The notes: generated by a model from the sequence alone, not told the origin. Shown: positions 25,201-43,642, counted from the first letter of the stretch. The stretch: 64,000 nucleotides of DNA from Cercozoa sp. M6MM (GCA_040357565.1 JBDODJ010000006.1), one strand, 5' to 3'. Numbers and translations are program-made.

Positions 25201-26555
25201 CACAGATCAGATACAAAGTACAACTGCACACTTTGTACAGGACGTGTCAAAACGAGGAAAAGTCGCAACAATTGCGTCGTTTTGGCGAACGCGTTTTACG
25301 ACTCGTGCGCAAGCCTCTCGTGCAGGCATTCGGTACTTAGTTATGTCCACTATGCTAGTACCTAGCGAACAAGCTTGTTCTCACAGGAAAGGCACACAAG
25401 GACATCGAGCACTGGAGTCGTATCATGGCCTTTATTGTCGACGCCGATCTGGCGGCGGTGCATTCGTCTTCGGTATGTGCTTAACTCGTTGTTCTGTAAC
25501 CGTATAATACATTTGTGCTATACAGGACAATCTCGAGAAGGACACAGTGCTGGGCGATGTGTTGTTGCGAGAGCTTACGCCGAAGCAGTCGCAGCGACGT
25601 CGAGCGCGTGGAATGCGCAAATTGACGCTGCTGCTGCTGTCTCCCAGTGCACCTGCGGTACATGAATATTATATGTATATAATATGTATGTTGTAGTGGT
25701 AGAGATATCTGGTGTGTGTATGCATGCTTGTGTGCAGTTGCTGGGTCGTTATGCCAGCATGGTGGTGGAGCGTGTCCTGCACGCTGTGTCGATCGTATGT
25801 GCACCTGATGGCGACATCGACACGCGACTCGGTGATCCCGACACGCGAAGTACACTCGTGGCATCCTTCCTGTGTGCGCGCGCACTATGTTGGCGTGCGA
25901 AGTAATGCCTCTCCTGTCAATCTCTATCTCAGTGTATTAATAACGTGTGTATGCTTGACATAGGAGGCACAAACAAGCAGACAGTGAGGTGCGAGCAATG
26001 TGGCCAGCACTCCTGGCGTCTGCCTTTCAGTTGTTGTCACTTCCTGTTGGTATCACAGTACTTTTGTTTTCTGTACACATACGATCAGCATACCTTGCTG
26101 TGTCCATAACAGAAGACGAGCAAGTCGCGCTGTCAGTGTGCGGAGTGTTGGACACTCTGCTCTTGCTGGACTCGCAAAGTGCCGAACTATTCTTGGTATA
26201 CCTGTTGTCCTTGCCTATCCCCCACCCTCCCAGCATGCTTGCTTCGGCAGGGAGGTTTTGTGGGAGAGACGGGAGTACTGACGCGGGTGAAACACGATCT
26301 ACCAGACACTGAGGTACCGTGTATCATAATGTTGAAGCTTCCTGATAAGTTGCCTTGTGTAGACTGCGAGATTCGCCGCTGCGTTCGAGCAGGCCGTGCA
26401 AGACCAGGTATCCTTCAGCGCCCACAATGCAAGTCTGCAGTTTTTCCGTTGCACCATTCCTGTAGGCGCTTGGTGCTCGAAGGCGCTTGCCTGACTTGAA
26501 CTTGGTGCACCGCAGTTTGCTTGGACAGCTGGCTGCGCTGTACGTGGCGATTTAA
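19559..26555 (+). CDS. DOP1: DOP1/Dopey family trafficking protein
   Basis: Large helical-repeat protein that acts with MON2 and a flippase in endosome-to-Golgi traffic (family knowledge). Exon 1 starts MLFTTNWVRRHRQ. After an intron it runs SLAKASEWSDVIQQLRRLGR, the conserved EW.DLI..L.KL of the Dopey N-terminal domain. Next are CQTSLPAGAHLVALEVFGTL (matching the family CL.P.LP.GVH.KALE) and VRRAALDLLTTHVP, then ILSAVCQRDASVRRRVFKWL (family RRDMSLNRRLYAWLLG). The rest is alpha-helical repeat sequence over about 25-30 short exons, for roughly 1,600-1,800 residues in all, slightly shorter than animal Dopey. Introns at about 22150-22280 carry CA and TA repeats. I placed the end at LVHRSLLGQLAALYVAI, stop TAA at 26553-26555; the last few exons are the weakest part. 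Convergent with ceramide synthase. Confidence 0.85.
22167..22266. repeat. (CA)n followed by (TA)n in a DOP1 intron
   Basis: CA tract then TA-rich tract inside one intron on the plus strand. This is one of the few places where the sense strand of an intron carries (CA)n rather than (GT)n. Confidence 0.85.
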
Positions 26556-27123
26556 TGTAGCTGCTACGCGACCTATCGTATTGTATCTCTCAACTTACAT
26601 GACGATGCATATGCCGCGTGGCGGGCACGCGCAGCGCAGTGAGCTGGCTGTGCTCTCCCGTACATTGTAACTGGCCGGATCCTGTCACGTCATATACATC
26701 AGTGTTACAGCATGATCTACTGTATCCGCGCGGAAGCCATTTTAAGACTTACAAAAACACCTCAAGAGAGGTGTGGAAGATTATGACGCGTGCTCGCTGG
26801 GAAGCCTTGAGCAAGCTTTTGCAGCTGAACTCAAAGAAGAGCTGTCTCGACCAGGTAATCTGATCTCTCCAGGACCAGTTGTCTTCGCTTCTACCCGTCC
26901 TCTGCCTTTCCAGAGGCCCTTCCCTTCTTTCTTCTTCCTGGCAAAATACCCCTCAATTCGATATACCAAGGCCTGATCTCTATCTGAGACGGGCTGCGGT
27001 AACATCGGATCCGTCGGTTAGTATGGTATAGAATTCGATCGGGTGAACCCCACTCACCCACACCAACCGGACAAACTGAACGGAACAACTCGCCGCGCGT
27101 CGGAGCGCAGATGAGACGCCTCG
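26556..27123. other. Intergenic, DOP1 and ceramide synthase 3' ends
   Basis: 568 bp tail-to-tail. A short open stretch at 26773-26976 (reading ...DYDACSLGSLEQAFAAELKE...) has a protein-like look but no ATG, no family match and no clear splice partner, so it is left unannotated. Confidence 0.4.
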
Positions 27124-28836
27124 CTAGTCATTCTTCTTGTCGGGAAGTTGGTCGACGACAGGTTCGGCGTCCTCCTGGAAGTCCGCCTTCTCGTCGGCGT
27201 CATCTCCCTGCCCGGAACACATAGAGATACCAACATGTGAGACAGTAGGTTTGGACAAAGCAAGAGCACGTCATCGGTGCGGTTGTCCTCGGCCTCGCCG
27301 GTGACGATGGTGGTGACCACGATGCGCATTATGAGCACGAACCAGTAGATGTGCATGCACTGCAGGATGAGCAGGAAGCTCACGAAGCCGTACTGAAAGA
27401 CACTCATCTCGCCACCCTGGAGCGTTGCGCTGTACATGCAAAAGCACCATGATAGACTGATACCATCTCTTGTCATAACAGAAAGAGAACGCACTAATCC
27501 GTGACGATGGAAGCAATGGCGCGGAACGGGAACAGGAACAGGCGGAACACGAGCCACGAAACGGTGAATAAGGCGAAGATCACGTTGGCCGCGCTGGCAA
27601 AGCCGAGGTACTTGTGCAGCTTGGCCACCTCCATCAGCACGTCAGTAACGTCGTGGCAGAAGGTCACCCAGATGCCGATACGCAGGTAATTGAACGCGTA
27701 GCTGAACGAGATGAGCGAGATCGTCACCACGTGGTGCACGAGCATCACCACAAAGTCCTTCTTGCGCTCGTCATACAGTAGGTGCCACACCAGCAGATGT
27801 ACGTTCAAAGCGCACTGTCCAAGCAATAACCAACCGTTTAGCTAGAGTCCCACACACCTACACGAGAGAGACAGGCACCTGCAAAATGTAGAAGAGCTTC
27901 TGCGACACTGTGACCTCCTGCATCGGCCACGACAGCCAGTTGCGCGACGTGTCGGCAAAGTAATCCGAGTTTAGCAGCAGCTGAGACCAGACGCACATGT
28001 AAGACAAAGGAAGACAAAGCACAAGTAAACAGGCGACGTACCTGGCAGTTGAAGTACCACAGCGAACCGTACGCCCAAAAGCGGAACGCACTTTCGACAA
28101 ACTTGGCCACTTTCATTGCATGTCGCTTCTCCTGACGTCTATGACGGAACCTACCAACATTACTCACTCATTTCACCTCCCTCTGTTTTAAAAGCAAAGT
28201 AAGCGATACCAGACACCGCAATCTTCAACAGAAACACAGAGCTTCTTGGCGAGTTCACGCACGCGCGATTTCTATCCTCACACAGCTTCAGCCGGACAAA
28301 AACAAAAGCATCTGAGAAGGCTACCTTCGGCAGTGTGCTGCCTTGCTTCTCAAGCAACTCGAGTTCCACGCCGAGTGTTTTCTCAACCGTCTGGGGCGAC
28401 AAAGCGGCGAACGAGGCCGGCAACTTTGAAATCGTCGAGACCTGGCCAGAAACATACACAGCTCGACGCCAGTTGTGAATTGCGGGGCGTGAGTGAGATG
28501 ATCTACCTTTCGCAATTTTAGCAAGAAGGAGGCAACGGCACCGATGATCTTGTCGCTGAGAATGTGCGCAATGGACCAAAACAGCACAGCCAATGGCGTG
28601 TAGACGAGAAGCTCGGCCAGCTGCGGGTACTCCCATGTTTCGACGATTGACTTCTCAACTGGAATGAATGGGATGCTGCCGTCCGCGTTGAGCGACTCCG
28701 AGAAGTACCCATTGGCGAGCCCGATCCTGTCGACATCGGCCGTGAGGCGCAGGAGCGACAATGGGTGCGGCAGCTGCGTCTGCAGTGCCTCGACAAGCCA
28801 CCCAAAAGGCCCAAACACTCGGCCTGCCCACTGCAT
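27124..28836 (-). CDS. Ceramide synthase (TLC/Lag1 domain)
   Basis: ER multi-pass enzyme that N-acylates sphingoid bases with acyl-CoA. Start MQWAGRVFGPFGWLVEALQT at 28836. A first TM (LVYTPLAVLFWSIAHILSDK) and helices with TLGVELELLEKQG follow. The TLC domain includes FRFWAYGSLWYFN and WLSWPMQEVTVSQKLFYIL. The Lag1 motif reads MLVHHVVTISLISFSYAFN, then RIGIWVTFCHDVTDVLMEVA with the catalytic His-His pair and HD, then KLHKYLGF. The TM helices FALFTVSWLVFRLFLFPFRA and FVSFLLILQCMHIYWFVLIM close the domain. The acidic cytosolic tail ends PDKKND and the stop is TAG at 27124-27126. No homeobox-like insert is present, as in non-animal enzymes. About eight short introns, several with GTAC donors. 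Confidence 0.93.
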
Positions 28837-29178
28837 CAGTCACTTTGCGAACCGCACGCTCCGATTGGGTAAACGGTCACTAGAGGCGGAGACGCCACTC
28901 CAGACGCACTCCTAGATAAGCAGCACTGATTGGGACTGTGCCAAAGGCCTGATTAGCTCTGGCCACTCGCGCGCTGAAGGGACTGTTGATCAATGACCCA
29001 AAAAAGAAAAACGACTCCGCTCTGGTCTTCTTCCGTATCACTATCGGCTGCGTAGCTGCGATATATTAGCGTCGGTAACACTGGTGCTGACGGCACATCA
29101 CGTAAATTCACTGTATTTACATATCATGCAGTCCGTTAGTCGAGGCTGTAGGTACGACCACGACCGAGCAATTTAGAA
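28837..29178. other. Intergenic upstream of ceramide synthase
   Basis: 342 bp between the ceramide synthase ATG and the stop of the next minus-strand gene. It should contain the synthase promoter. No element recognised. Confidence 0.35.
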
Positions 29179-30981
<1,803 letters not shown>

Positions 30982-31085
30982 TGAGCCGCAGTAACAAGTA
31001 TGTGGACGCGATGGCGTAGGTAGCCGAGGGCCGTGCGTGGATGTATCTACCGTGCGGACGTACCGTGTACTACGATTCGTAGAAA

Positions 31086-33056
31086 TCACAACTGCTCTGG
31101 TTCGAGTGAGGTGTGCGAGTCGGTGTCGTCTTCGTCCGTGATGGGTGCACGCGGCGGAAGCTGCATCAGGCTGATCTCGCTGCTGCCGGTGGTGGAAACA
31201 GACTCAGAGTGACCGTGACGGGGCTCCTCTCTCTCGGTTTTCTCTTCTTCCTCAGGGTGCAGCGCCGTGCTTCTTCTGTTCGCGGTGGTCACCGCGCCCG
31301 ACACTTCGTCTTCACCATCGTCGCTCTCTTCGTGCAGCGTGAAAGGGTTGGCGCCTGCATCCTCGCAGTCCTGCCAGGGGTTCGGCTGGTCAATCTCGGA
31401 ACTCACTGTGCATGTGGTAAAAGGTAGAGGCAAAGGGTAAAGGTCAAGCGGCAAAGTGCGTACCAGACAGAGTGCGCGACTTCTTGGGCTTGTAGCGCGG
31501 CGACTGCAGGAAAGCGCGGAACTGCGCCGAATCGAACGGATTGAGCACACCGGCACCGGCCTCGCCGCAGCCTGCGTCGCCCGTAACGTCGCTGGTGTCA
31601 CGGTGCAGTGTCTGCGACAGCGCCTGAGACGGTCTCTGCGTCTGCGTCGGTCTCTCTGTCTGCGTCTGTGTCGACACGGTGTGCGCACGGTGCAGCGGCG
31701 TCAGTGGCCGCGCCGTCTGCACATGCGAGTGGCCCACCGTACGTGTCAGTGTCTGAGTCTGCGTGTGCCGCTGTGTCGTTGAGCCGGCTGCACCTGCGTC
31801 CGGCACCATGCTCTCGCCGAGGTCATCAATGTCGGACACTGCAGAGCATCCATCCCAGCATCCATCTGTATGCATGTCGGTCCGTGTGCTATGTACCCTT
31901 GCGTTCGAGTAAAGGTGCGTGCATTGGAGCGGGCGATTGCAGGCCTGTCGTCAAACAGATGCTAGTGCTCACAAGTAATACAGATAGGAGGTACCCAGAG
32001 GCACGAACTCGTTATATCGGCGCTTGGCAGTTTCCGGGAAGCTCTATTCCAGACACAAGTGCGCATTGGGACATGTGTATGCAACATTAAAAACACACTG
32101 CCAGAGACGAAGCAGGCAATGGTGTCTTCGGAGAGGGTGTGCGCGGTCTCTGCGCATGTGTCGGTGCAGGCGACTGCAGGCACACCTACACAAGCACAGA
32201 TACATGCACACGGGCAAAAGGCGATCCTGCAGCATAGCATACGGGCACTTCCTCGTCGAAACGTCGCACACCGTGGTGCACGGGCACACCGAGGAACAAG
32301 TCACGGCAGTGATGGGCACTGTCGTTGAGGTGCTTGCCTGTGCCAGTACCAGCATCAAACCCCATAAACACGCACAGGCAAGACATGTGTGTACCGACTT
32401 GTTTGTGATACTTGGTGCTCGTGACCACGAAATCCGTGAAGATTCTCTCCAAACTCCGCAGTGCATCTACACAACACAGCAATGACGAACAAACGCATGC
32501 ACAGTCACAGCTGATAAGGACCAGGTGCATGCGGATTGTCGGCAACCTCGTGCAGTTCCTGTGCGAGTGACTCGCACCTGCAAAATGCCATGAGTACAAA
32601 GCACTCACACTCCACCAGCACCAACAAGGGGTACTTCTCTTTCGTTTGCAGGAGTCGCGTGTCACTCAAATGCACTAAGCTGTCCAACTGAGATCACACG
32701 AGGGTCAAACGTGTACAAGTCAACCGGCAGTCAAACAGAAGACATACATTATCCTTCGCGGGCGCAGCCAGTTTGTTCTCCGATGTGGTGAACAGCGCAC
32801 TGAAGTCGCACTGCAACGCATACCAGTCACAGACACATAGACATATATGACCATGGAGATGCACAAACTCGACTACCGAAATCTGTGCGGCGTACTTCAG
32901 ACCCTCTTCAGTTGATTCGAGCCACTTCTCGACGTGTCTCGCGGTCTGAGCATGCGCAAATTAACAGATACATCAAAAGGGAAACATAGGTCTTTCCCTA
33001 AGAGATGTTACGTTCTGGGCAAGCTGCGCCAACTGCTCAGGTTTCACGTTGCTCAT
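31086..33056 (-). CDS. Helical protein with C-terminal NPF motifs (endocytic-adaptor-like)
   Basis: Unrecognised gene. Start MSNVKPEQLAQLAQN at 33056. The N-terminal half is helical: VEKWLESTEEGLKYAAQIS, CDFSALFTTSENKLAAPAKD, LDSLVHLSDTRLLQTKEK, ESLAQELHEVADN and RSLERIFTDFVVTSTKYHKQ. It is broken by short introns and is faintly reminiscent of BAR-like helices, but I cannot place it. The C-terminal half is disordered and Thr/Gln/Ser-rich, with acidic stretches. It contains two NPF motifs (VLNPFDSAQFR and ANPFTLHEE) plus NPWQD. NPF is the ligand of EH domains in endocytosis, which is the only functional hint. Ends ...TSLEPEQL, stop TGA at 31086-31088. It lies head-to-tail, 105 bp from the coiled-coil gene downstream. 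The middle exons (32000-32400) are uncertain. Confidence 0.6.
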
Positions 33057-33416
33057 TCGTTCTTGAGATATACCCAGCCGCACACGTGTGGGATGATACG
33101 AGCAACCGTCAAACGGCGCACAAAAGGATAAAATAGGTCGGGATCGGATGAGGCGAAGCGGCCTCGCCGGTGTCAGCTCTCTATGCAATCGCACCTGCAC
33201 ACTGGGCCAGAGCCACCTCTTCTCATGGCTGATCAGGTCACTATTAAGGGGGCTCAGAAACGCAGACTAAATTACTTGGTTGCACGTGCGGTCTAGAGAC
33301 GCAAAGTGACACTTTGAGTCTGTTTGTCGGTGAATCAGTTGCATTGAACCACATTAAATAGCCGTATCGTTCATTTTGTGCAGTGTACACGGAGATTTAG
33401 CCAAGACAAAGTTGAG
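33057..33416. promoter_or_regulatory. Divergent promoter region upstream of TPI
   Basis: 360 bp between the NPF-motif gene and TPI, which are head to head. No named promoter element is visible. Confidence 0.35.
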
Positions 33417-34721
<1,305 letters not shown>

Positions 34722-34768
34722 ACTTCAGTTCTGCTTTCAGGTTCAGTTGTTAATTAGAAGCTGTGGGA

Positions 34769-35674
34769 CTATGCTGTGGGACTATTATCATGATCATTGG
34801 CGCCGCTCCCGACGTCACCATGCCCATCAACATCCACATCGTTGTCGCTGGCACAGAGCGTGACGTTAGCGCTGGCGCTGTCGGCGACGAAGCTGCACCA
34901 CATGGCGGCACTCACGTCGTGCACGCTGTCGTTGAGGATACTCCTGTCGGCGTTGCTTGCGGTAGATGGGTCGACTGGTGGTCTGTGCAGCTGCCTGGAG
35001 GTGGAGTCGTTCTCTGCTGTTGTCGTTTGTGATCTGTCGTCAGTGTTTCCGTCAGTGGAATGGTCGTTGTTGATGGCACCGGCCTCGCTGTCTCTGTCGT
35101 CGTCGTCCTGCATGCGATCGCGCTGCTGCTGCTGCAGTGCCTGTACCTCACGGCGTTTCTCCCGTCGGTAGAAGGCGACGTTGGACGCCTGTGCTTGGCG
35201 CTGTCGCAGTGTCTGCTGCAGCTGTGACACGTCCTTGCGGAGTTCCGACAGTGACTGGAGTGACAGCTCGAGTCGCGAGACTTCCGCGCGGAACTCTGTA
35301 TGCACCAGATGCGAGGGGAAAAGTGGATGTGAGTAGGGAGAAACGCACCCTTCGACTCGGCCTCGTCGGTGGCGACGTCAGTGTCGCGCGAACGTCGTCG
35401 CTTTTTGCGTTGCGGCAGTTCCTCCGCCTCGCTGTCGCTGTCCAGATCGCTGAACTCGCCGAGTTCCTCGTCCACTACAAAGGTGTGCTTTGCACCAACA
35501 TAGCAGCCAACTATAGGATAAAAACAAGGCACCTTCCTGAGCAGAGCGACCTCTGGCACGGAGCAGAGTGCGCGCGGAACCAGCCATATCTTTCGTTTCG
35601 GCGCACACTGACGCGACTGCTGCCACGCTGCATCAAACACCAATACACATCCCCATAGGGAGAGATATATATAC

Positions 35675-35714
<40 letters not shown>

Positions 35715-36464
35715 CATCAACCAGTTGGTACCAAGGTGGAGCAGAGGCATCAAAGCAGCGGAGTGCTGCCCTTCGTACTCTTTTGCGCATCGCTTGAACT
35801 GTACAGTGCAGTCAAATAGAATATAAAGTAAGTACACTGCATGAAGGAACCAAAGTACCCTTCCTGAGGAGACGCTCCTCTTTGGCAGTCGACGCAGCGA
35901 GTGCTTCGTCCACGGGTCCTTCGACAGGCGGCACCTCGGTCTGCGCGTCGAATTCAAGCACTGCCTCGGCGTTGTGTCGACTGAACGTTGTGCACTTCAG
36001 GTGCTCCAGTGCCTGCGAAACGCCAAGACACATCAGCACCAGGCAATAACAGCCACGCAAACACTCTTTCATCACTGTACCGCAAAGAAGACAACTCGCT
36101 CGTTTTCGCTCATGTTGCGTTCCTGCGCGACTTTATCGCGATTCTCGTCGAGGAACAGCGCGAATCGCTCGCGCAGCCACAGCAGCGACCGCAGCTGGTC
36201 CAGCAGAGCGACCTGCCGCCATTGCCGCGTGCGCTGGCTTCCTGACCGCGTTGGGTGCGCCTGCGAAATCTGTGAAGACTGTGATGACTGCACTGGCTGT
36301 GAAGCCTGCACTGGCTGTGAAGCCTGCACGGGTTGCGCGGCTTGCGGCGATTCGTCCCTCCTCTCGGGCGCACGTGCCTCCTGCGACTGTGCGGATGGCA
36401 CCACACCCGTTGGAGAAGAAGGAGGCAATTCCGCTGCGTCGTTGGAGCCGATCTCCGCGCTCAT
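34769..36464 (-). CDS. Unrecognised nuclear-type protein, low complexity with coiled coil
   Basis: I do not recognise this gene. Start MSAEIGSNDAAELPPSSPTG at 36464. A degenerate QPVQASQ repeat follows (ASQPVQ three times), then the helical block WRQVALLDQLRSLLWLRERF and LDENRDKVAQERNMSENERV. Next exons give LEHLKCTTFSRHNAEAVLEF and LAASTAKEERLLRKG. A basic/acidic patch with ELPQRKKRRRSRD is a plausible nuclear localisation signal. VSRLELSLQSLSELRKDVSQ then LQQTLRQRQAQASN is a predicted coiled coil. The tail is Asp/Asn/Ser-rich. One intron holds a (TA)n tract at about 35662-35712. Stop TAG at 34769-34771, 47 bp from the TPI stop. Function not assigned. Confidence 0.6.
35662..35715. repeat. 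(TA)n tract in an intron
   Basis: TA-rich dinucleotide tract inside an intron of the minus-strand unrecognised gene. Confidence 0.85.
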
Positions 36465-37113
36465 ACTACATCAATCAGCACCGAGCCACACGTTCGTATA
36501 CTGGTGTCGCTTCTTACTGCCCTAGAGCCGTGCTGAAGGCTGCGTTATGACACTGGCTCTGGCTCGTGTTTTGAGCCGAAAAGACTGTTTTCGCTGAACA
36601 AGCATTCAAATGCCCATTTAAAGTGCTTTTTGGGTTCCAAACTAGTATTGAATTTGTCCGCAATAATACTGACCTGCCTCGTGACTCGCGATATAAACAG
36701 CAACATGGGTGCTGTGCTTTTGTTGCGGCACGCCGCGGCGCTGCAGGCCTTCGGTCTTCGGGCCGCACAAAGCTTCACATGATTTTCGGTACTTGGCGCA
36801 TTGCAAGATTCAAGCTAACTGCCAAGAGACCGAGGCTCTCCGCGCGCAAGCTCGAGTGTGTGGATGCGACTGTGCCTGCTAGTGCTGCTCGGCATGTCCA
36901 AGTTCGTGGTGTTTTCCGACGGATCGCGTGTCGCTCTGAACGCTGTACTCTTTTTTGGCTTTCCCCAGGATACACCGGATGCGGTGTCTTTATAGCACAA
37001 TAATGAAGGCGAACTCCCGCCGCACATGCTGCCGCCTGGAATGATGGTACACTTTGCTCTCTGTCTTCGCTAGAACTGATACTGATGTATTGTTGTGGAG
37101 TGTGCAGCCTCCG
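36465..37113. other. Divergent spacer with possible upstream exons of the next gene
   Basis: About 650 bp. It includes a 25-codon ORF at 36704-36781 (MGAVLLLRHAAALQAFGLRA..., mitochondrial-presequence-like). It also has an intron-like stretch ending tgtgcag at 37107, just before the next ATG. I could not join the short ORF in frame to the downstream gene. Confidence 0.35.
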
Positions 37114-37390
37114 ATGGCGACTCCCACGGTGGATGAGCGTCCACGTCCGATCGCGAGTGCCTCGGCGCGCGAGAACTTTGAGCGTGCTGACGAGACGATG
37201 CAGAAGCAGTGGTCGCACGTGATGGAGGCGCTGGACAAGGAGCCGCACCGTATCAACATGGGCCAATTGAACCACGCACTCGCTGTGACTGAGCACTTCG
37301 AGACGCAGCTCACGTCCGAGCACATTGACGAGCTGCGTCGCGATGAAACCTGTATATTGACTTGTGTGACTTGATGACTGTGATGTCGAC

Positions 37391-37443
<53 letters not shown>

Positions 37444-38523
37444 GGCACACCGCGTGCCTGTATCGGACGAGAGCGACTGCGCCTCGCGCTTCGTGTTCGG
37501 TCCGGTGCCGCCGCCAGCGCGCGACTTTGTCGAGCACAGTGTGTACCACGCGGCCGACGTGCTGCGTGCCATGAGCATTGGCGCCGACGAGGCCGACCTC
37601 GAGATGGCACGTCTTGACAAGTTGCAGGCCGAGGCAGAGGCCAAGCAGGAGCTAGGCAAGCCCAGCGACGACACACCGACGCCAACGACGCAACCGCCGG
37701 ACGCACGCGTTGCTCTGATTCCTTACTTCCTGTACGCGTTCGCTGGTGCACCTCGCCGCCTGGTCGACCCGGCAACGTTGCCTCATGAGGTACTGTATCT
37801 TGGCTTCTCGCACCACTGTGCACTTGGTCGCTGCAGGAAGAAGAAGCTGAAGGCGAGGAAGAGACGCAACGTACGCAACTTAACGCAGAAGAGAAGCTGC
37901 CGCTGCTGCTGTGGCACGCCATGCCGCGCGAGGAGTTGTGGCGACTCATGCGCGACGGCGGCTTCCGCATCGGTGACACGGAGGGTCTGCGACTCACGCC
38001 GTCGTTGGCGGCCGCCATGCTGCGCACGCGCCAGCAGAACCGTCGCCTGTGCGACACGGCCTTCCTGGCCGTGGTGGTGCTCGACAAGAACGCTCCCGTG
38101 GTCGCCTCCGACGAAGGTGAGCGTCCCGAGGCCAAGCTCGTGTTCCACGGCGGCGACGTCGGCGACTTCCTCAAGCGCACGGCACTGCCCGACACTGCCA
38201 AGGTGGCCAAGCTGCGCGAGAGCCACGACATTCCCGAGGAGGCCTTTGACGACACCGACGACGACATGTTCATGCGGTTGCGCCTGCCTCTGCTTCCGCC
38301 TCTGTCTTGTCTCAAACTCGGTCTGAGTCGCGAGACCATGTGTGATCTCGACGACATTGGCCAGCAGTTGGCCGACAGTGCTGGCGACGGCGTCGAGTTG
38401 CCGCACTTTGTGGCGCGCGGTGACGCCATCGACGTGGCCGGACAAAGCGCCGGACGCGACGTGCATTCTCTCGTCCGCCCGCTCATGGTTTTCTTCTTCC
38501 CGGACACGTCGCAAATGGCTTAA
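37114..38523 (+). CDS. Unrecognised acidic protein
   Basis: No family recognised. Start chosen at MATPTVDERPRPIASASARE, six bases after an apparent intron acceptor, so a 5' exon is possible. The sequence continues MEALDKEPHRINMGQLNHAL and VTEHFETQLTSEHIDELRRD. An intron carrying (GT)n follows (about 37348-37440). The second exon has DFVEHSVYHAADVLRAMSIG, a Lys/Glu helix and IPYFLYAFAGAPRRLVDP. After a GTAC-donor intron (about 37790-37836) come LLLWHAMPREELWRLMRDGG, TAFLAVVVLDKNAPVVASDE, LVFHGGDVGDFLKRTALPD, an acidic linker and LVRPLMVFFFPDTSQMA. Stop TAA. No TM helix or catalytic motif seen. Codon use and uninterrupted reading support a real gene. Confidence 0.65.
37390..37440. repeat. (GT)n in an intron
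   Basis: GT tract on the sense strand, within the first intron of the unrecognised acidic-protein gene and ending next to its acceptor. Confidence 0.9.
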
Positions 38524-38975
38524 GCTACACCCGACATCAGCGACTGAGCGGCGGCCCTTGCTGGCACTCCGAAGTTTACTGAAGCAATTTTTAGCCAGTT
38601 TGAGGAGCCGAGTTGTAGCGTCGCCAGGCCGGCATTTGGTTCAGTTGTGATTTGTCTGTGGCGGCGATTCACTTCAACGCACAGTGACGGCAAAGTTAGT
38701 TTAATCGGGTGGGTAGCAAAGTACAATAGATCGACACGACAATCACGCACAAGGAAGCCTGAAAGTCAACCAAGTTGACGGGCTGAGTGGGCGGCTGGGT
38801 GAGCAGTCAAGACGAGACTTGAAGAATACAAAAGCCGGCCACCCAGACCTCAAGCAGATGAATGGACCGTGGCGTGAGTCGCGCGCCTGGCAAATCGAAG
38901 AGCAGAGGGGAGACAGAAGGAGTGAGTGCCGAAGTGTGTGTGTGTGTCGTGTCGGTCGGGGCGTTTGAATATTTC
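38524..38975. other. Intergenic, tail-to-tail
   Basis: 452 bp between two convergent stops. No gene, repeat or RNA seen. Confidence 0.4.
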
Positions 38976-41673
<2,698 letters not shown>

Positions 41674-42267
41674 GCTTTACAGCGAGATGAGGTTTGCTTT
41701 TCTCCGTGCTTTATCTTGAGTGTTCTCTGTTCCGGCACTGTGATCTCTTGTCACCCTGACTCCACGCTCCGTGTGTACCGTCCTACGCACTCGACCACAA
41801 GCACAGGACTACCAGGACGCTATCGAGTTGCGCTGGATGCTTCGAGATTATCCAAAAGCGCCCCCTTAGCAGTCTCGCAGTCCACCTTGGTCCGCGATCG
41901 GTTTTCTTTTTCCTGCACAGAAACGAGTTCTCGTCTCTCGCCAAAGCTGCACGTAGAGCAAAATACAGAGTCGTGACAAGACGTACAAGCGTTTGAAAGG
42001 TAATCTAGCTCAAGAGCTTTCCGTGTTGTTCTTGTGTGGGTCGTTTTTTTTTTCACCTTGCTTCTGGCTTGATGTGTTTCTGACGCCATAACAGCCTCTC
42101 GCTGCACCTTTAGATTTGTGCACGTGCTTGGGATCAACTGTGTTTCGAGATGGCCCTTATTTATGGGCTTTGTGTCGACCTTGTTTACAGTTGACTTTCG
42201 CATCTTTCGTTTGTTCTTGTTTTAATGTCTGTTTGTTCGTTTCGACGTGTACTCTGGTTTTAGTAGC
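41674..42267. promoter_or_regulatory. Divergent spacer upstream of G-alpha
   Basis: About 590 bp head-to-head. It has T-rich patches (for example 42045-42055) but no named element and no supportable ORF. Confidence 0.35.
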
Positions 42268-43586
42268 ATGGGGTGCTGCGCTTTCTCGCGCATGTCCCCC
42301 GAGGACCGCGCATCACAGCGTCGGAGCCGTGACATGGTATTTCCTGCCTTTAGTGGTGCCGACAGTCATGTGTCTTTTGTGTGGTGCAGGAGCGCGAACT
42401 ACAGCGTCAACGACGCAAGGAAATGCAGATCAAGAAGCTGCTCCTGCTGGGTGCCGGTGAATCCGGCAAGTCGACGCTCTTCAAGCAGATGATCACTCTG
42501 TACAGGTACTGGGTGTTTCACTGCCGTGCACAAGTTGAGTCAAACGGTTTGTGTCCGCGCGCAGAGGAGGTTTCAGTGTGGAGGATCGAAAGACATTCAC
42601 CTCCGTCGTGTACGACAATTGTGTTGGTACATCACCATGCACGCAACACTACCTGTGCTTAACGTTCCCTGCCCCATCTGTCAGGTTCGATGAAAACGTT
42701 GATCGAGGCCGCTATTGATCTTCAAGAGAGCGATGGTTCCTTTATGACTAAGACTCACCATAAAGATTTACCTTTGGTATACTGCCTGTAGGCACATACG
42801 TCGAGGCGAGCAACGAGAGCATTGCCCAGCACATTCTGGACCTGGAGCAGGACACTGAGGTGGCTAGCTGTCCTAATCAAAGCCGTCACTTGGAGTGCTC
42901 GTGAGTTTGTGCTTGTCTTTGTGCAGGTGGACATGGAACTGGCCGAGCAGATCAGTCGCTTGTGGCAGGACTCAGGCATCCAGAAAACCTTTTCCCTCAG
43001 CAGGTATCCCACGTGTGCTTGCTCCATTGCGCACCGTATTTCACCCCCCTCGTGTTGTCTGTCCGCAGCAAGTACCAACTGCTCGACTCTGCGTCATACT
43101 TTTTCGGCCGCGTCGCCGACATTGGTCGCCCAGACTATGTGCCTACCGAACAGGATGTCTTGCGCACGTACTCATTCTCTCTTTCTCTGCACGCACCCTT
43201 GTCTTGCTGTACGTGTTAATTTGTTCGTTGCTTGCAGTCGTGTGCGTACGACGGGTATCGTCGAGACGGCATTTGAGATCGAAAACAACCTGTTCAAAAT
43301 GTTCGATGTTGGCGGTAGCTTACATATAGGCATATACGTATCTGCATAAGTGTGGGGATGATTTGCTTTGAGTGAGCAGGTCAGCGCAGTGAGCGACGAA
43401 AGTGGATCCACTGCTTCGAGGACGTCACGTCGGTGATTTTTGTTGCTGCCATCAGCGAGTACGACCAGGTACAACGTCCCTTGTTGTGCTACACCATGCA
43501 TTGGCCAAAACAATGCGTTAAACTTAGATGTTGTACGAGGACGACGAAACCAATCGTGTCCATGAGGTATGTTCCCGCTGCCTGCA

Positions 43587-43642
<56 letters not shown>

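Noticed and set aside
26773..26976. Small ORF between DOP1 and ceramide synthase (DYDACSLGSLEQAFAAELKE...)
   Set aside because: No ATG, no splice partner in phase and no family match. It may be 3' UTR of DOP1.
36704..36781. 25-codon ORF with mitochondrial-presequence look (MGAVLLLRHAAALQAF...)
   Set aside because: No donor in the right phase joins it to the downstream gene, and a Leu/Ala/Arg-rich 25-mer is easily found by chance.
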